A DNA stretch of 64,000 bases from Forficula auricularia (GCA_024734495.1 JALMQS010000899.1:124001-188000); one strand, 5' to 3'; numbered from the stretch's first letter, positions 30,613-41,545 are shown. Notes: generated by a model from the letters alone, not told the origin. Program-made: numbers and translations.

Positions 30613-33600
30613 ATGCCCGGAATGAAGGAAGATAACGGAGCAGAACAAACGAATAAGGTGCTTATAAAACGTTTAAAATAAAATAAATAAATCTCTAGCT
30701 CGACAACCCTTCATGGGTCTTGGCCTACTGAATTGGTTGCTGTCCTAATTGGAAACAGTACCGAGGGGTCAAGTGGTTAGCTCAACGCACATCTACAATC
30801 TTCGTTTCAGTTTTCTTAACCGAGATTCGCTGCTTCTCAATCAAGCAGCTACTCATTCATCCTCACGAGGCTGAGTGAACCCGTTCCAGACCCTATACTT
30901 ACAGAAAATTTCTGAGCATAGCCGGGAATCGAACCAAAACGTTTGCTAAATTTTATTTCAAATTAAAATTATTTTTTAATCTGTTTGCAATTTCTACAAT
31001 TTATTTTAATATTAATTTCACATTCAATGCGATTTTTGGACTTAGATTTTATTCCCCATTTTAGTAAAATTTGGAGTGTACTTGGTGCATTTTAGAAGCA
31101 GTTCACGCGTTTAAATGTAGTTTTAATTAATTTCGACAAAGTGCCACACGTTTTTTGATTAAGTAGGTAAATATTACATTATTTTGTATTCTTTAGAATA
31201 ATGTTTTTTAGTTTTTTTAAATATAATTTATTTTTTTACTTTTTAGTCTTAATTATTTTCATAGAGAAAAGTTAGTGGAATTTAACAGAATGAATTGTCC
31301 TCTTTGATGAAACACCACTATAACCCGTTAAAAAACTCCTGTGAGAATGAAATAAATATGTTTGCGGAATTTAACAGAAGAGAAAGTCACATTGATAGAT
31401 ATATACACATACATACATACATACATACAGGTGAAGTTAATTTAAAGCATGTAAAAAATAAAACAATAATAAAAACTTTGTTTAAGCAATTTTTTATTAA
31501 TATTTAGTATTGCCCTCCCACCCCCCTTTTAGAAAAAATATTTAAATTTCTAATAAATTACAAAGAAACATACAATGTATCATTAAATTAATGAAAAGAG
31601 AGGATTCCATTTCTTTGCTCGTGAGTGTATATTTTTTTCTATTTAATAGAAATAAAATTAATGATTGTATAGGTACTTAATTTATATATCTATTTTAAAT
31701 AGAATAGAATAGAATATTTATTTGCAAAGAAATAAGTAAATACTATTGTAGGTATACGTAAAAAAAAATTAAACTAATTAAAGACAATAAAATAAATCAA
31801 ATTTAACAATTATTGCAACACCCCTCATTAAGCAAAGCTTGTGTGGAGCGTGAAGTGTGAAATAAATACTTGTTATCAACTAATGCATTAGTGTAAGTTA
31901 TTCAAGGGCGGTATTAGCGGCTCCGACCCCTTCCATTCCATTGATTTTCGGCTGCGGGACTTATGCGCGGGGAAACTCATTTTTTAATCAATTTTTAATT
32001 TCTATAATATAATAATAATTCTTTGAGTTTTCTTGAATTTAAAACAAAAAAAAATTCATTTTAAACCAACATCTATATAATTTTTGATTTTTATAATTTC
32101 AAAAACTTGATTAATTGTATTTATTAAAATCTCTCCCGCGCTATTATTTTACTAAGATGAGTTGTGGGGATCGAGTTGGACGAGTGGATAACGTAAATCC
32201 CTTCTAATCAAGCTAGGTCAGGTTCAAGCCCGAGGCGCTGCAATCCGATTGATCTGATCTCTAAAAAATTGAGAAAAAATTAATTAATATAATAGTATCG
32301 CAAAATGGCCAATGGTTAATGCCGCAAAAGCCAAAAAAAGATGAGTTGCATATCATGGTTTCAAAAATACTTAATTTAGAAAATGAGAATTTTTAATTTA
32401 GCATTTAGATAATTGATTCAATTTAAAAATTAAATTTCACTTTACTTATTAATCTTATTATACAGGTTAGCATCTCTGAAAATATATTTAATAAGTTTGA
32501 AATAGTTTCCAGAGTCGGACTGATAAATTAGTATTAAAGAATTTGGATGAGGCAGTCCAGATTCAAATAAGAGGAAATTATATCTATTATTAGACAAAGT
32601 TTTATTTTTTTTCAAAAGCCGACCTGCAAAAAATCGCGAAGACGAGATATGAACGATTAAATTATTTATTTTGAGACATGACTAATTTCAACACCTGTCC
32701 TTTATTTCAATCGGATTAAAATTTATACACGACTAATAACTCTTGAGACTTGATAAGTACAACAATTTTTATCGAAATTGTTATAGCCGTTTTCAAGAAA
32801 CTGATTCCCTCTCTCTTTCTCTATGTATATAGAGTATACAAGAATTGCTCATTTAATAATATAATATATAAATATATATGACTAAAAATTAAAAAAATGA
32901 ATTATAGTTTAAAAAACTAAAAAACACGCATTTGTCAGTAATCCAGTAAAATGAAAGTTTTTTGCCGAGAGTAGCAGAATTTTTATATATTGAAGGAGAC
33001 AATAAAAGAGTGTGTCTTCTGCTGGAATTATAAATTGTATTTATTTATAACGAGACTATAGTTTCGAGGGCTCTGCCCTCTTCATCAGTCTATTACAATG
33101 GATTCATGGTCATATTGAGAAATAATCGAAAAAGTGCGAGTTTTTGGGTTAGGTATTCAATAACTTTTAAGGAGTTAGGTGTTGGTATTAGGTGAAACAT
33201 TTTAATATAATAGAACTTGAGCAAGATGCGAGGTAGGTTTCATGATGATTGGAGTATGAAACTTTGTTTTTAATTGTATCAAGCATAATCTTTTTTCAAA
33301 ATATGAGCGAAGTTCAGGTATTATTATTTTATGATATGAAATTTAATTATATACTTTAATAATATTCTCGTTAGTATATTTGTTTAGAATAATACCTAAC
33401 TGAATTTGTCGTTTTGTTTCAAGAAATGAAGTCAGTGTCAGGGCCGGGACAAGGCAATCCAGAATATATCAAATTGAAAGTTGTCGGCTACGTGAGTAAA
33501 AATTATATTATATTTTAATTATTGTAATAAATATAAAAACTGAATAATATTAATATCAAACAGGATTTTATGGAAATATATCTCCGCGTCAAAATGACAG

Positions 33601-33856
33601 CAACAATGGGAAAATTAAAAAAATACTTCAGCGAGCGTTTTGTAAGTAAAACAATTATTGTTTATTCATTTATGTTTATTATTGGTTATTTATTTAATTA
33701 TATTGTTATATTTCGAAATCTTAGGGTGTTCCTAGGTGGAATTTGAGATTTTTATATTATGGGTGCCGAATAAACGACCAAGATACACCGATACTTTTGC
33801 AAATGGAAAATGACGACGTTATAGAAGTATACGAACTACAAACGGGAGGCTTTTAA
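30613..33856 (+). CDS. SUMO: SUMO (small ubiquitin-like modifier), four exons
   Basis: SUMO is conjugated to lysines of target proteins by E1/E2/E3 enzymes after a protease exposes its C-terminal GG. Exons: 30613-30657 ([15 protein letters not shown]), 33432-33491, 33564-33641 and 33725-33856, joined in phase 0, giving 104 residues against about 95-101 in the family. Exon 2 carries [11 protein letters not shown], exon 3 EIYLRVKM...[10 protein letters not shown], exon 4 [32 protein letters not shown] is at 102-103 with a one-residue tail, Phe104. Introns after VVGY and SERF match those of vertebrate SUMO genes. Introns 2 and 3 are only 72 and 83 bp with GTGAGT/CAG and GTAAGT/TAG. MKED (K5) fits the SUMO-site pattern, as in chain-forming SUMO. 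Exon 1 and its AAG acceptor at 33431 are less certain: an ATG at 33426 would give a 91-residue form. ATTAAA at 33962 is a possible polyadenylation signal. Confidence 0.88.
30690..30945 (-). mobile_element. tRNA-related SINE copy in SUMO intron 1
   Basis: On the minus strand it begins at GGTTCGATTCCCGG (box B; 30943-30930), followed by CTATGCTCAGAAATTTTCTG and GTCTGGAACGGGTTC, and ends near AGATTTATTTATTT (about 30690). The head matches 37455-37520, where the same GGTTCGATTCCCGGCTAT recurs. No box A is visible, so the head is truncated. Confidence 0.6.
30946..32154. other. SUMO intron 1, no recognisable gene
   Basis: AT-rich, with a CATACATACATACATAC microsatellite (31408-31430). A repeat phrase TATTCAAGGGCGG lies near 31900. 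No other features. Confidence 0.4.
32165..32338 (+). mobile_element. tRNA-derived SINE with perfect 10-bp target-site duplication
   Basis: AGATGAGTTG flanks both sides (32155-32164, 32339-32348). The 174-bp insert has a box A-like TTGGACGAGTGG (32173), an anticodon-loop-like CTTCTAA and box B GGTTCAAGCCC (about 32220), and ends in an A-run. The head again suggests tRNA-Arg(UCU), as in the SINE at 22.2 kb, but the bodies differ. Lies in SUMO intron 1. Confidence 0.9.
32349..32954. other. SUMO intron 1, AT-rich
   Basis: No gene or element recognised. A pyrimidine run TCCCTCTCTCTTTCTC lies near 32806. Confidence 0.4.
32955..33095 (-). mobile_element. Family C (Penelope-like?) fragment with hammerhead core
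   Basis: Shares GCAGAAGACA, CTGCTACTCTCGGCAAAA and GAAACTATAGTCTC (all minus-strand sense) with 41346-41545 (+). The part around GACTATAGTTTCGA also matches 59851-59867. Only this copy keeps the full ribozyme-like core. Confidence 0.55.
33051..33090 (-). ncRNA. Hammerhead-ribozyme-like motif with intact core
   Basis: Minus strand: CTGATGA (33088-33082), A, a perfect 6-bp stem II GAGGGC-AGA-GCCCTC (33080-33066), GAAAC (33065-33061), mini stem III ACT-AT-AGT and a C at 33054 where cleavage would occur. All conserved core nucleotides of a type I hammerhead are present. Stem I pairing (TC with GA, then partly bulged) is weak. Activity is not shown by sequence alone. Confidence 0.6.
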
Positions 33857-34117
33857 TTAAAATCCCGCACCTCTATGCTAGCACTGTTTTTTTTATTATT
33901 AACGCAATAATTGTTTATTAGTAATGAAGCTGTTGAAGCTTTTATTTTTGTGATTAATTTGATTAAAGTTTAAATTTTTATTTAAATCACACATGATTAC
34001 TTTATAATTATTTATTGAAACAAATAATTACAATTTAATACTAATAATTGTTTATTTTGTTTTATTTCTTATTACATTCCTTTATAAAAACAAACAAAAT
34101 TATTCGCTCAAAAAAAT
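33857..34117 (+). other. SUMO 3' UTR and downstream
   Basis: AT-rich, with ATTAAA at 33962-33967 as a candidate polyadenylation signal. Family A starts about 260 bp after the stop codon. Confidence 0.45.
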
Positions 34118-35753
34118 AAACTGCAACGGATCGGATAAACTTTATCCAAATTCATTTGAAATATTAATATGTTTATTCCTTTATTATTAATCAGATATCA
34201 CTTGCTATTTGCAGCCATGTTGACTAAAATTGAAAAATAGCGATTGATTCTCATTTAACAGTCGAGGAATAACCATTCTACATTAGATTTTTGACGCTTC
34301 GATTATTATTGGTAACCATTGCTGAAGACATGGAGGAATCGACTTAAAATCAAAAATAACGATCGATTATTGTCTAATACTAGAGGAATAACCTTATTCC
34401 ATTCCATTTTTGATGTTTTGACTATTTGCCATTAATAGTCAAAACATCAAATCAGTTTTGACTATTTGCCATTAATAGTCAAAACATCAAAAATGGAATG
34501 CAATAAGGTTATTCCTCTAGTATTAGATGAGAATCAATAGCTATTTTTGATTTTAAGTAGATTCCTCTATTTCTCAGCAAAGGTAACGGATAAGAAAACA
34601 ACACTGTTACTATGGTTACTTATAAAATTTCCTCCCAAATTTTTAGCATTTCACAGTGAGAAGCCTATCCACTCTTACTTAAGTTAGGTTAAATGAGCTA
34701 TATAAAACGATCAAATTAATAAATTTTAAAGAATTTAAAAAAGTACTATCTTACTCTAGAGTAAAGTACTTTAAAATATAATTTTACCAAAAACTTTATT
34801 TAACATTTTTGTGGTACCCAATGTACTTAATTAGGATATTAAATTTCATCAAAATTGGTTAAGTCATTTTCAAGATATTTAGAAAAAACTAAAAAAGTAC
34901 CGAAATAAAGTACTAATGTTTGTGGGCCGATATGTACCAAAATCTAATCAGCGCTTCATTTTGTTAAACTAATGGTAGGTTTTCAATTTCATTTCAATCG
35001 GTGGAAAGGTGTGGAAAAAATCGTGGGTCAAAAAAAGATATCATCCATCCATCCATCCATCCATACATACATACATCCGCACGAACTAAATGAAAAAATC
35101 GCACTTTTTGGCCACTCGACGAGACCCCACTTAAGCAAGTTTAAATGAGCTTTATTAAGACGATCAAATGAATAAATTTTAAACTATTTAAAAAATTTTA
35201 AAAAGTACTATATTACTCTAGAGTAAAAGTACTTTAAAATATAATTTTACTAAAAACATTAACCTTTTTTGTGGTCCCCAAGGTACTTAATTAGGATATT
35301 AAATTTCATCAAAATTGGTTAAGTCATTTTCAAAATATTTAGAAAAAACTACAAAAGTAATGAAATAAAGTACTAATGTTTGTAAGCCGATATGTACCAA
35401 AAACTAATCAGCGCTTCATTTTGTTAAAAGAATGCTAGGTTTTCAATTTCATTTCAATCGGTGTAACGGTGTGGAAAAAATCGTGGGCCAAAAAAATGGT
35501 AACATCCATCCATCGATCCATACAGCCATACGCACTAAATGAAAAAATCGCACTTTTTGGCCTCTCGACGAGACCCCATGTAATTTTTGGCAAAACCGTC
35601 AAGTGCTAAAATTCAACCTAATTGAATACTACAATTTGTGACTTTAATTTAGTCCATGGGTTCCTTACTTTACTGAGGACCCTTTGAAGTCGCGCTTGCC
35701 GCGAGACCGATTACAATACTTTCCCCATGCTTCGCATTGGATAAAGTAAAAAG
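34118..35753 (+). mobile_element. Family A copy downstream of SUMO, with a partial internal duplication
   Basis: Starts AAATAAACTGCAACGGATCG and ends CATGCTTCGCATTGGATAAA. The minisatellite is nearly absent. The block from GTACTTTAAAATATAATTTTAC to the CATC microsatellite and GCACTTTTTGGCC is present twice (about 34740-35130 and 35205-35560), and a third partial block follows to about 36074. Confidence 0.75.
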
Positions 35754-36419
35754 TACTATGTTACTCTAGAGTCAAGTACTTTAAAATATAATTTTACTAA
35801 AAACTTTATTTAACCTTTTTTGTAGTCCCCAAGGTACTTAATTAGGATATTAAATTTCATCAAAATTGGTTAAGTCATTTTCAAAATATTTAGAAAAAAC
35901 TAAAAAAGTAATGAAATAACGTACTAATGTTTGTGGACCGATATGTACCAAAAACTAATCAGCGCTTCATTTTGTTAAAATACTGGTAGGTTTTCAATTT
36001 CAATTCAATCGGTGCAATGGTGTGGAAAAAATCGCGTGCTAAAAAAACGATAACATCCATCCGCACGCACTTCCAAAATAAACTGCAACGGATCGTTGCT
36101 AAACTTTATCCAAATTCATTTGAAATATTAATATGTTTGTTCCTTTATTATTAATCAGATATCACTTGCAATTTGTAGTTCATGTTGACATTATTTAAAA
36201 ATAATTCTCATTTAATAGTCGAGGAATAATCATTCTACATTAGATTTTTGACATTTTGGTTATTATTGTAACCATTGCTGAAGACATGGAGGAATCGACT
36301 TAAAATCAAAAATAGCCATAGATTCTCGTCTAATACTTGAGGAATAACAATTCTTTCAAATTTTAGGAAATCGATTAAAAAATATAATATCTCATTGTTC
36401 GCATCCATAATCAAATATT
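35754..36419 (+). mobile_element. Family A fragments in tandem
   Basis: 35754-36074 repeats the middle block of family A to the microsatellite. 36075-36360 is a fresh 5' end, AAATAAACTGCAACGGATCG, cut off within GAGGAATAACAATTCTT. Confidence 0.65.
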
Positions 36420-36620
36420 TAAAAGCATCGTAGTGAGTTGGACCAGAACTTAAATCAAACGTATAGTTTGTTAATTAAATGGGCTAAACGTTTCGTCACT
36501 GATTAGGGACTTCCTCAGTGGCTCATTTTATAAACTTATTTATCAGGAGTTCTTACTACAAGAAAAAACATTCAAAAGAGTATGTCTTCACCGAATCATT
36601 CAATTTGTTATCAAGACAAT
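36420..36620 (-). mobile_element. Penelope-like terminal fragment, second copy
   Basis: About 90% identical by eye to 21480-21665, including TCATTTTATAAACTTATTT and GGAGTTCTTACTACAAG. Confidence 0.55.
36482..36521 (-). ncRNA. Hammerhead-ribozyme-like motif, second copy
   Basis: Minus strand CTGAGGA (36518-36512), A, GTC ... GAC, GAAAC (36494-36490), GTTTAG. Compared with 21533-21572 the loop differs (CCCTAATCAGT against GCTAATCATT) while the core is kept. Confidence 0.5.
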
Positions 36621-36689
36621 ATAAAACATTAAAAAAACAATTGTAATTGTTTTTCTTTATAATTATTACAAGTTACAATTACAATTGTT

Positions 36690-37420
36690 ACTTTACCATA
36701 AAGGGTATGGTCAAGTATTGTAATAGTGCATGAAAAAAGTGGTTTTTGCTTCTTTTGTTCGAAATATCTCAAAAACGAATGAAACTATTTTGATTAAAAA
36801 AATTGGGCGAAACCGTGGCATTTCGGTCTACAAAAAAGCCCTAATAAGTGAACATCGAAAAAATTATATTTTTCGAGATAATAATTGTTTTGTCAAAATG
36901 TCTGTTAGTTATTCTGTCTATGTTAGTCTGCGCGTCACCAAATTTTTGTGGACGAGCTAGCTCCAAAACTAGTGTGAATATCAAATCAAATTTCACACAT
37001 AGCTTTGATGAATTGAGATTAAGAGCTGATTAGATTTTGGTGTATATCGACCCAAAATTAAGGGGGAAGGGGAAGGGGGGGGTTAAAAATTGAAAATATA
37101 GGCCATTTGAGCAAACTCAACCAAATGTTATATACATAATCAGTGGACCCCCAGAAGTCTAAAAATGCAAAAACTAACGGCCCAAAATGGAGGGGGGGGG
37201 GGGGGGAGTCGTAGGGTCAAAAAATGAAAATCTTGGACCTCTTGGACCTTGTACCAAACTCAACCAAATTTTGTATACATAATCCGTGGGCCTCCAGAAG
37301 TCTAAAAATGCACAAATTAACCCCCCCCTACATGAATATAAATAATTTTATTAAATATTAAATATAAGTGAGGGGCCAGGTTGTATGGTAAAGTCAAGTG
37401 GGTGGCCACATCAGAACGTG
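36690..37420 (-). mobile_element. Family B copy, minus orientation
   Basis: Begins with AAGGGTATGGTCAAGTATTG, runs through GAGCTAGCTCC, GATTTTGGTG, two G-runs (37070-37083, 37190-37207) and ends near AAATATAAGTGAGGGGCCAGG, in the same order as the right-hand part of the 6.3-8.4 kb block. Confidence 0.7.
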
Positions 37421-37444
37421 TCAGTTTATTTTTTTAATGTTTTA

Positions 37445-37784
37445 TATTAACCCGGAGGTCTCGGGTTCGATTCCCGGCTATACCCAGACATTTTTTCTGT
37501 AAGTAAGTAAGTAAGGTCTGGTAATAAAAATTAAGTGGGAGATAAATTTAACCGAATTTATCGCGCGGAGAATTTACCACTGCTCGAAGCCCCTAAAACC
37601 TTAGTAAAATTGGATATTGAATTGTATCTATGTTTCTGAGATTGGCTCGTGATCCCGGCTTCTTTTCCTTCTACTCTGTTCTTTTCACGATGGAGGGGCC
37701 AGCCCATACAGGCCTTTAGGGGATCCACCTTCTGGTGTATCTCCTTCACACATCAATATCATTAAAAAAAAAAAAAAAAATATT
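37445..37784 (+). mobile_element. tRNA-related SINE with poly-A tail
   Basis: Box B GGTTCGATTCCCGG (about 37465) heads the element. The body has GTAAGTAAGTAAGTAAGG and the tail ends CATCAATATCATT followed by A17 (about 37768-37784). ATCAATATCATT also ends the Jockey-like copy at 29.46 kb, so the SINE appears to share its 3' end with that LINE. It interrupts or abuts another Jockey-like fragment. Confidence 0.65.
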
Positions 37785-38040
37785 CGAAACAGGGACGAAT
37801 TTGAGCCTTAAATAGTGTAAGAAGTTGACTGGGTGTAAAATAGAGTCTGGACTTAAATAGGAAACCAAGCTCACCAGCTTTAGGAGCAGACGTGATTTGG
37901 TCATTCCAAGAAAGGTCAGTCCCCTGAGTGAAGCCCAACATGGAGATCTTATCACTGAATTCCAGTGAGTTAGAATCGAATGATATATCTTTAGAGGTTT
38001 CTATCGACGCACCTAGAGATTAGACAACACTGAGTTTTGA
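37785..38040 (-). pseudogene. Jockey-like reverse transcriptase fragment, minus strand
   Basis: Minus frames read SNSLEFSDKISMLGFTQGTD, LSWNDQIT, GFLFKSRLYFTPSQLLTLFK and AQIRPCFEY, the same blocks as at 28.5-28.7 kb. No palm motif remains. Confidence 0.7.
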
Positions 38041-38422
38041 ATGGATTAAAGTTAACCAAGTTTGGGATCCCCAGTTTTTAGGTCTCCATAATTCTAAATT
38101 AATTGAGGAAGCAATGTCTACGCGATTTTTATGCAATGCAGGGACGTTATGTCGAGTGCTGTCATCTGAGCAACAATGAACAAGAGTGGAGGGGCAGATT
38201 TAGAAGGTCGATGATATAGAATTATAGATTATAGTTATATATAAGGTTAGTTATAGATAAGGAAGAGTGTAGGAGAGACTGTGACTGGGTCACTGAAATG
38301 TGAGTGGTGGGTCACTTTGTGACTCGCGGGTCAGTGGTTCGCCATCCCTGGACTAGAACTATCCTCTTTAGATATAAATAGACTAAACAAATAAGAAAAT
38401 CACAAGATTTTGTCATTTATTT
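38041..38422. other. Continuation of LINE debris and a hAT-like end
   Basis: Minus-strand LINE-like sequence fades near 38200. GTCAGTGGTTCGCCATCCCTG (38331-38351) read on the minus strand (CAGGGATGGCGAACCACTG) resembles a hAT terminus. No partner end was found. Confidence 0.35.
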
Positions 38423-38535
38423 ATTAGATCCGAGATAAAATAGATTACTTTTAATTATTCGGGTTCGATTCCCGAAGGGAAAAAACAACCCTTCTGATTA
38501 TAATTAAAAATAATTTATTTTATCTCGGATCTAAT
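38423..38535. mobile_element. 113-bp MITE-like element with 35-bp terminal inverted repeats
   Basis: ATTAGATCCGAGATAAAATA (38423) and its complement ending at 38535 are perfect for 20 bp and continue with mismatches to 35 bp. The centre holds GGGTTCGATTCCCG (box B-like, 38460-38473) and a GAAGGG...CCCTTC hairpin. No duplication is clear. Confidence 0.7.
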
Positions 38536-38620
38536 AGATGGTCTTGTAGTTTTGTCAGAAATTTAAACTCTATTTTTATCGGCAACTTGAGCTACTATAT
38601 AGACTAAAGAAATTATCATG
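38536..38620. other. Short unassigned spacer
   Basis: No feature seen. Confidence 0.3.
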
Positions 38621-40180
38621 TTTTTACTTTATCCAATGCGAAGCATGGGGAAAGTATTGCAATCGGTCGCGCGGCAAGCGCGACTTCAAAGGGTCCTCAG
38701 GTAAAGACTACGGAACCCATGGACTCAATTAAAGTCACAAATTGTAGTATTCAATTAGATTGAATTTTAGCACGTGACGGTTTTGCCAAAAATTACCTGG
38801 GATCTCGTCGAGAGGCCAAAAAGTGCCATTTTTTTTGGAAGTGCGTGGGGATGGATGGATGGATAGATTTGTGTGTGTGTGTGTGTGTTATCGTTTTTTT
38901 CGTCCACGAATTTTTCCACACCGTTGCACCGATTGAATTGAAATTGAAAACCTACCATTATTTTAACAAAATGAAGCGCTGATTACTTTTTGGTACATAT
39001 CGGTCCACAAACATTAGTACTTTATTTCAGTATTTTTTTAATTTTTTCTAAATATCTTGAAAATGACTTAACCAATTTTGATGAAATTTAATATCCTAAT
39101 TAAGTACAATGGGGGACCACAAAAAAGGTTAAATAACGTTTTTAGTAAAATCATATTTTAAAGTACTTTACTCTAGAGTAAAATAGTACTTTTTTAATTT
39201 TTTATTTTAAATTCTTTAAAATTTATTCATTTGATCGTTTTAATATAGCTCATTCAACCTAACTTAAGTAAGAATGGTTAGACTTCTTGATGTGAAATGG
39301 TAAAAATTTATAAGTAACTATAGCAACTGCGTTGTTTTCTTATCCGTTACCTTTGCTTAAGACATAGAGAAATCGACTTTAAACCAAAAATAACGATTGA
39401 TTCTCATCTAATACTTGAGGAATAACAATTCTATATTGGATTTTTGACGTTTCGGTTTTTATTGGTAACTATTGCTGAAGACATGGAGGAATCGACTTAA
39501 AATCAAAAATAGCCATCGATTTTCATCTAATACTTGAGGAATAACAATTCTTCATTAGGTTTTTGACGTTTCGATTATTATTGGTAACCATTGCTGAAGA
39601 CATAGGGATTCGACTTAAAATCAAAAATAACGATCGATTCTTATCTAATACTAGAGGAATAACTCTTATCAAGCTTGAGTTGTTTGCCATAAAAGAGTTT
39701 AGTCTTTTTGATTTTAAGTCGATTCTTCCACGTTTTCAGTAGAGGTTGCCATTAATAGTCAAAACATCAAAAATGGAATGCAATAAGGTAATTCCTCTAG
39801 TATTAGATAAGAATCGATCGTTATTTTTGATTTTAAGTCGATTCCTCCATGTCTTCAGCAATGGTTACCAATAATAATCGAAACGTCAAAAACCTAATGT
39901 AGAATTGTTATTCCTCAAGTATTAGATGAGAATCGATGGCTATTTTTGATTTTAAGTCGATTCCTCCATGTCTTCAGCAATGGTTACAATAATAACCAAA
40001 ATGTCAAAAATCCAATGTAGAATGATTATTCCTCGACTATTAAATGAGAATTATTTTTAATTAATGTCAACATGAACTACAAATTGCAAGTGATATCTGA
40101 TTAATAATAAAGGAACAAACATATTAATATTTCAAATGAATTTGGATAAAGTTTAGCAACGATCCATTGCAGTTTATTTT
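38621..40180 (-). mobile_element. Family A copy, minus orientation
   Basis: Ends TTTTTACTTTATCCAATGCG (38621) and GCAACGATCCATTGCAGTTT (about 40155-40174). It contains a (GT)n microsatellite (38871-38890), the AAGCTT palindrome centre near 39671 and three units related to the minisatellite. With 34118-35753 it forms a large inverted pair bracketing 36-38.6 kb. Confidence 0.75.
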
Positions 40181-40442
40181 TTTAATATTCATGGTATAGT
40201 ATATAATTTTCTCTTTTAATATTTATGACTATTATTATTTTCAGTATAAAATGATTTAATAAATAATTTTTAATTTAAGTGTTCTTTGATTTTCTTTCTT
40301 TTTGAAATGAGGGAGTAAATCGGCTAATTAATATATTTTAGGGTAATAGATAAAAATGTTCCTTGACCTATGCTTTAAGACTTCAGCTTTTTGTTCTGAT
40401 GAGATACTTGCACCTGGGATTATATCACATTAATGGAATTAA

Positions 40443-40485
<43 letters not shown>

Positions 40486-41164
40486 GAAACGGCAAATGTA
40501 TGGCAAAAAGTGCGTTTAATTCACGGCATATTTTATTTTTTAAATTACCATTTCTAAATATTTATTATGATCTAATGACATTTTAAGCGAAAATTAAATT
40601 AATGAGAACACCCAGCTAATTTTGTCTTCTGAAAATCCTCTTATATAAAATACGATCATTAACTTCGACGACATTTAATTAGCTTGTTATCCATTGATTT
40701 CGTGGAAGCAACGGGACCCTCGAAGATTTTCTATTTTCGGATTTTGTAGATTCCTCTGAAAATCCGTAAACATTTATTAAATTGTGTCTTTAATAAGATA
40801 TGAAGAAGATAGAATTTTTCGCTAATTAATCACCCTTAGCCTTGTTTTTTTCTCTTTTATTGAAATTGTTTTTCTTAGAGAGCAAATAATAAAAGTTGAA
40901 AATGAATTATTTTTGCTAATATCTATATTCTAAATTGTTTATTATGGAAGAGTGGCTCAAGTTATTTTCTATAAATACAAATAAATTAATAGAGATATCA
41001 TGTCATCAATCAACAATTATTTATACTACTGGATCTAGCTTCTAGCCACACCAAACAGATATGATTTGTAAATAACCCAAAACAATAATAATAAATAATT
41101 AATTGTTGAATGAAAACAATTAAAATACCTACAGAAAAAAAAATAAAAAAACACAATAAACTAT
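40181..41164. other. AT-rich DNA with a (TA)n microsatellite
   Basis: A (TA)n tract lies at 40446-40483. No gene or element otherwise. Confidence 0.5.
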
Positions 41165-41226
41165 TGAAAATATGGTAATTATACTGCTTAGGAGAGAGAC
41201 ACGGGTTCGAATCCTGTCGGGTGCTC
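41165..41226 (+). repeat. 3' half of a tRNA-like sequence
   Basis: CACGGGTTCGAATCCTGTCG (41200-41219) contains box B and near-complementary T-stem sides. No D-arm or acceptor 5' side can be found upstream, so it is a fragment of a tRNA or SINE. Confidence 0.35.
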
Positions 41227-41345
41227 AATTCATTTTTCCTTTTCAAAAAATAATAAATTAATTTTCTAAAAATGTAGAATTAATATAAGAAATTATTGAT
41301 TACATTATTTAACTTTCGCGGCTCAAATTGCTTTAAACTGAATAG

Positions 41346-41375
41346 CCAGGTAGAAACTATAGTCTCAAACAAATA

Positions 41376-41420
<45 letters not shown>

Positions 41421-41545
41421 TATATCATTTCGATATATAGGTGTGTATGTTTATTTGCATCAAGCAGAAGACAACCTCTTTGTTTCTCTTTGTGATTCAA
41501 CAACTCTGCTACTCTCGGCAAAACAAAAACTTTTCAATTAAACCC
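41346..41545 (+). mobile_element. Family C copy, ribozyme core lost
   Basis: GAAACTATAGTCTC (41354-41367) is followed by a (TA)n tract (41382-41415), TTTATTTGCATCAAGCAGAA and CTGCTACTCTCGGCAAAAC. The CTGATGA and stem II half is missing. Confidence 0.5.

Noticed and set aside
33426..33431. ATG at 33426 as the SUMO start
   Set aside because: It gives an in-frame 91-residue product and cannot be excluded, but the phase-0 exon at 30613 with a good start context, a CACGTG promoter and a typical SUMO-like N-terminus is preferred.
38331..38351. A complete hAT element ending here
   Set aside because: Only one terminus-like sequence was found, with no matching partner or duplication.
41165..41226. 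Functional tRNA gene
   Set aside because: Only the T-arm side is recognisable; D-arm and acceptor stem are missing.
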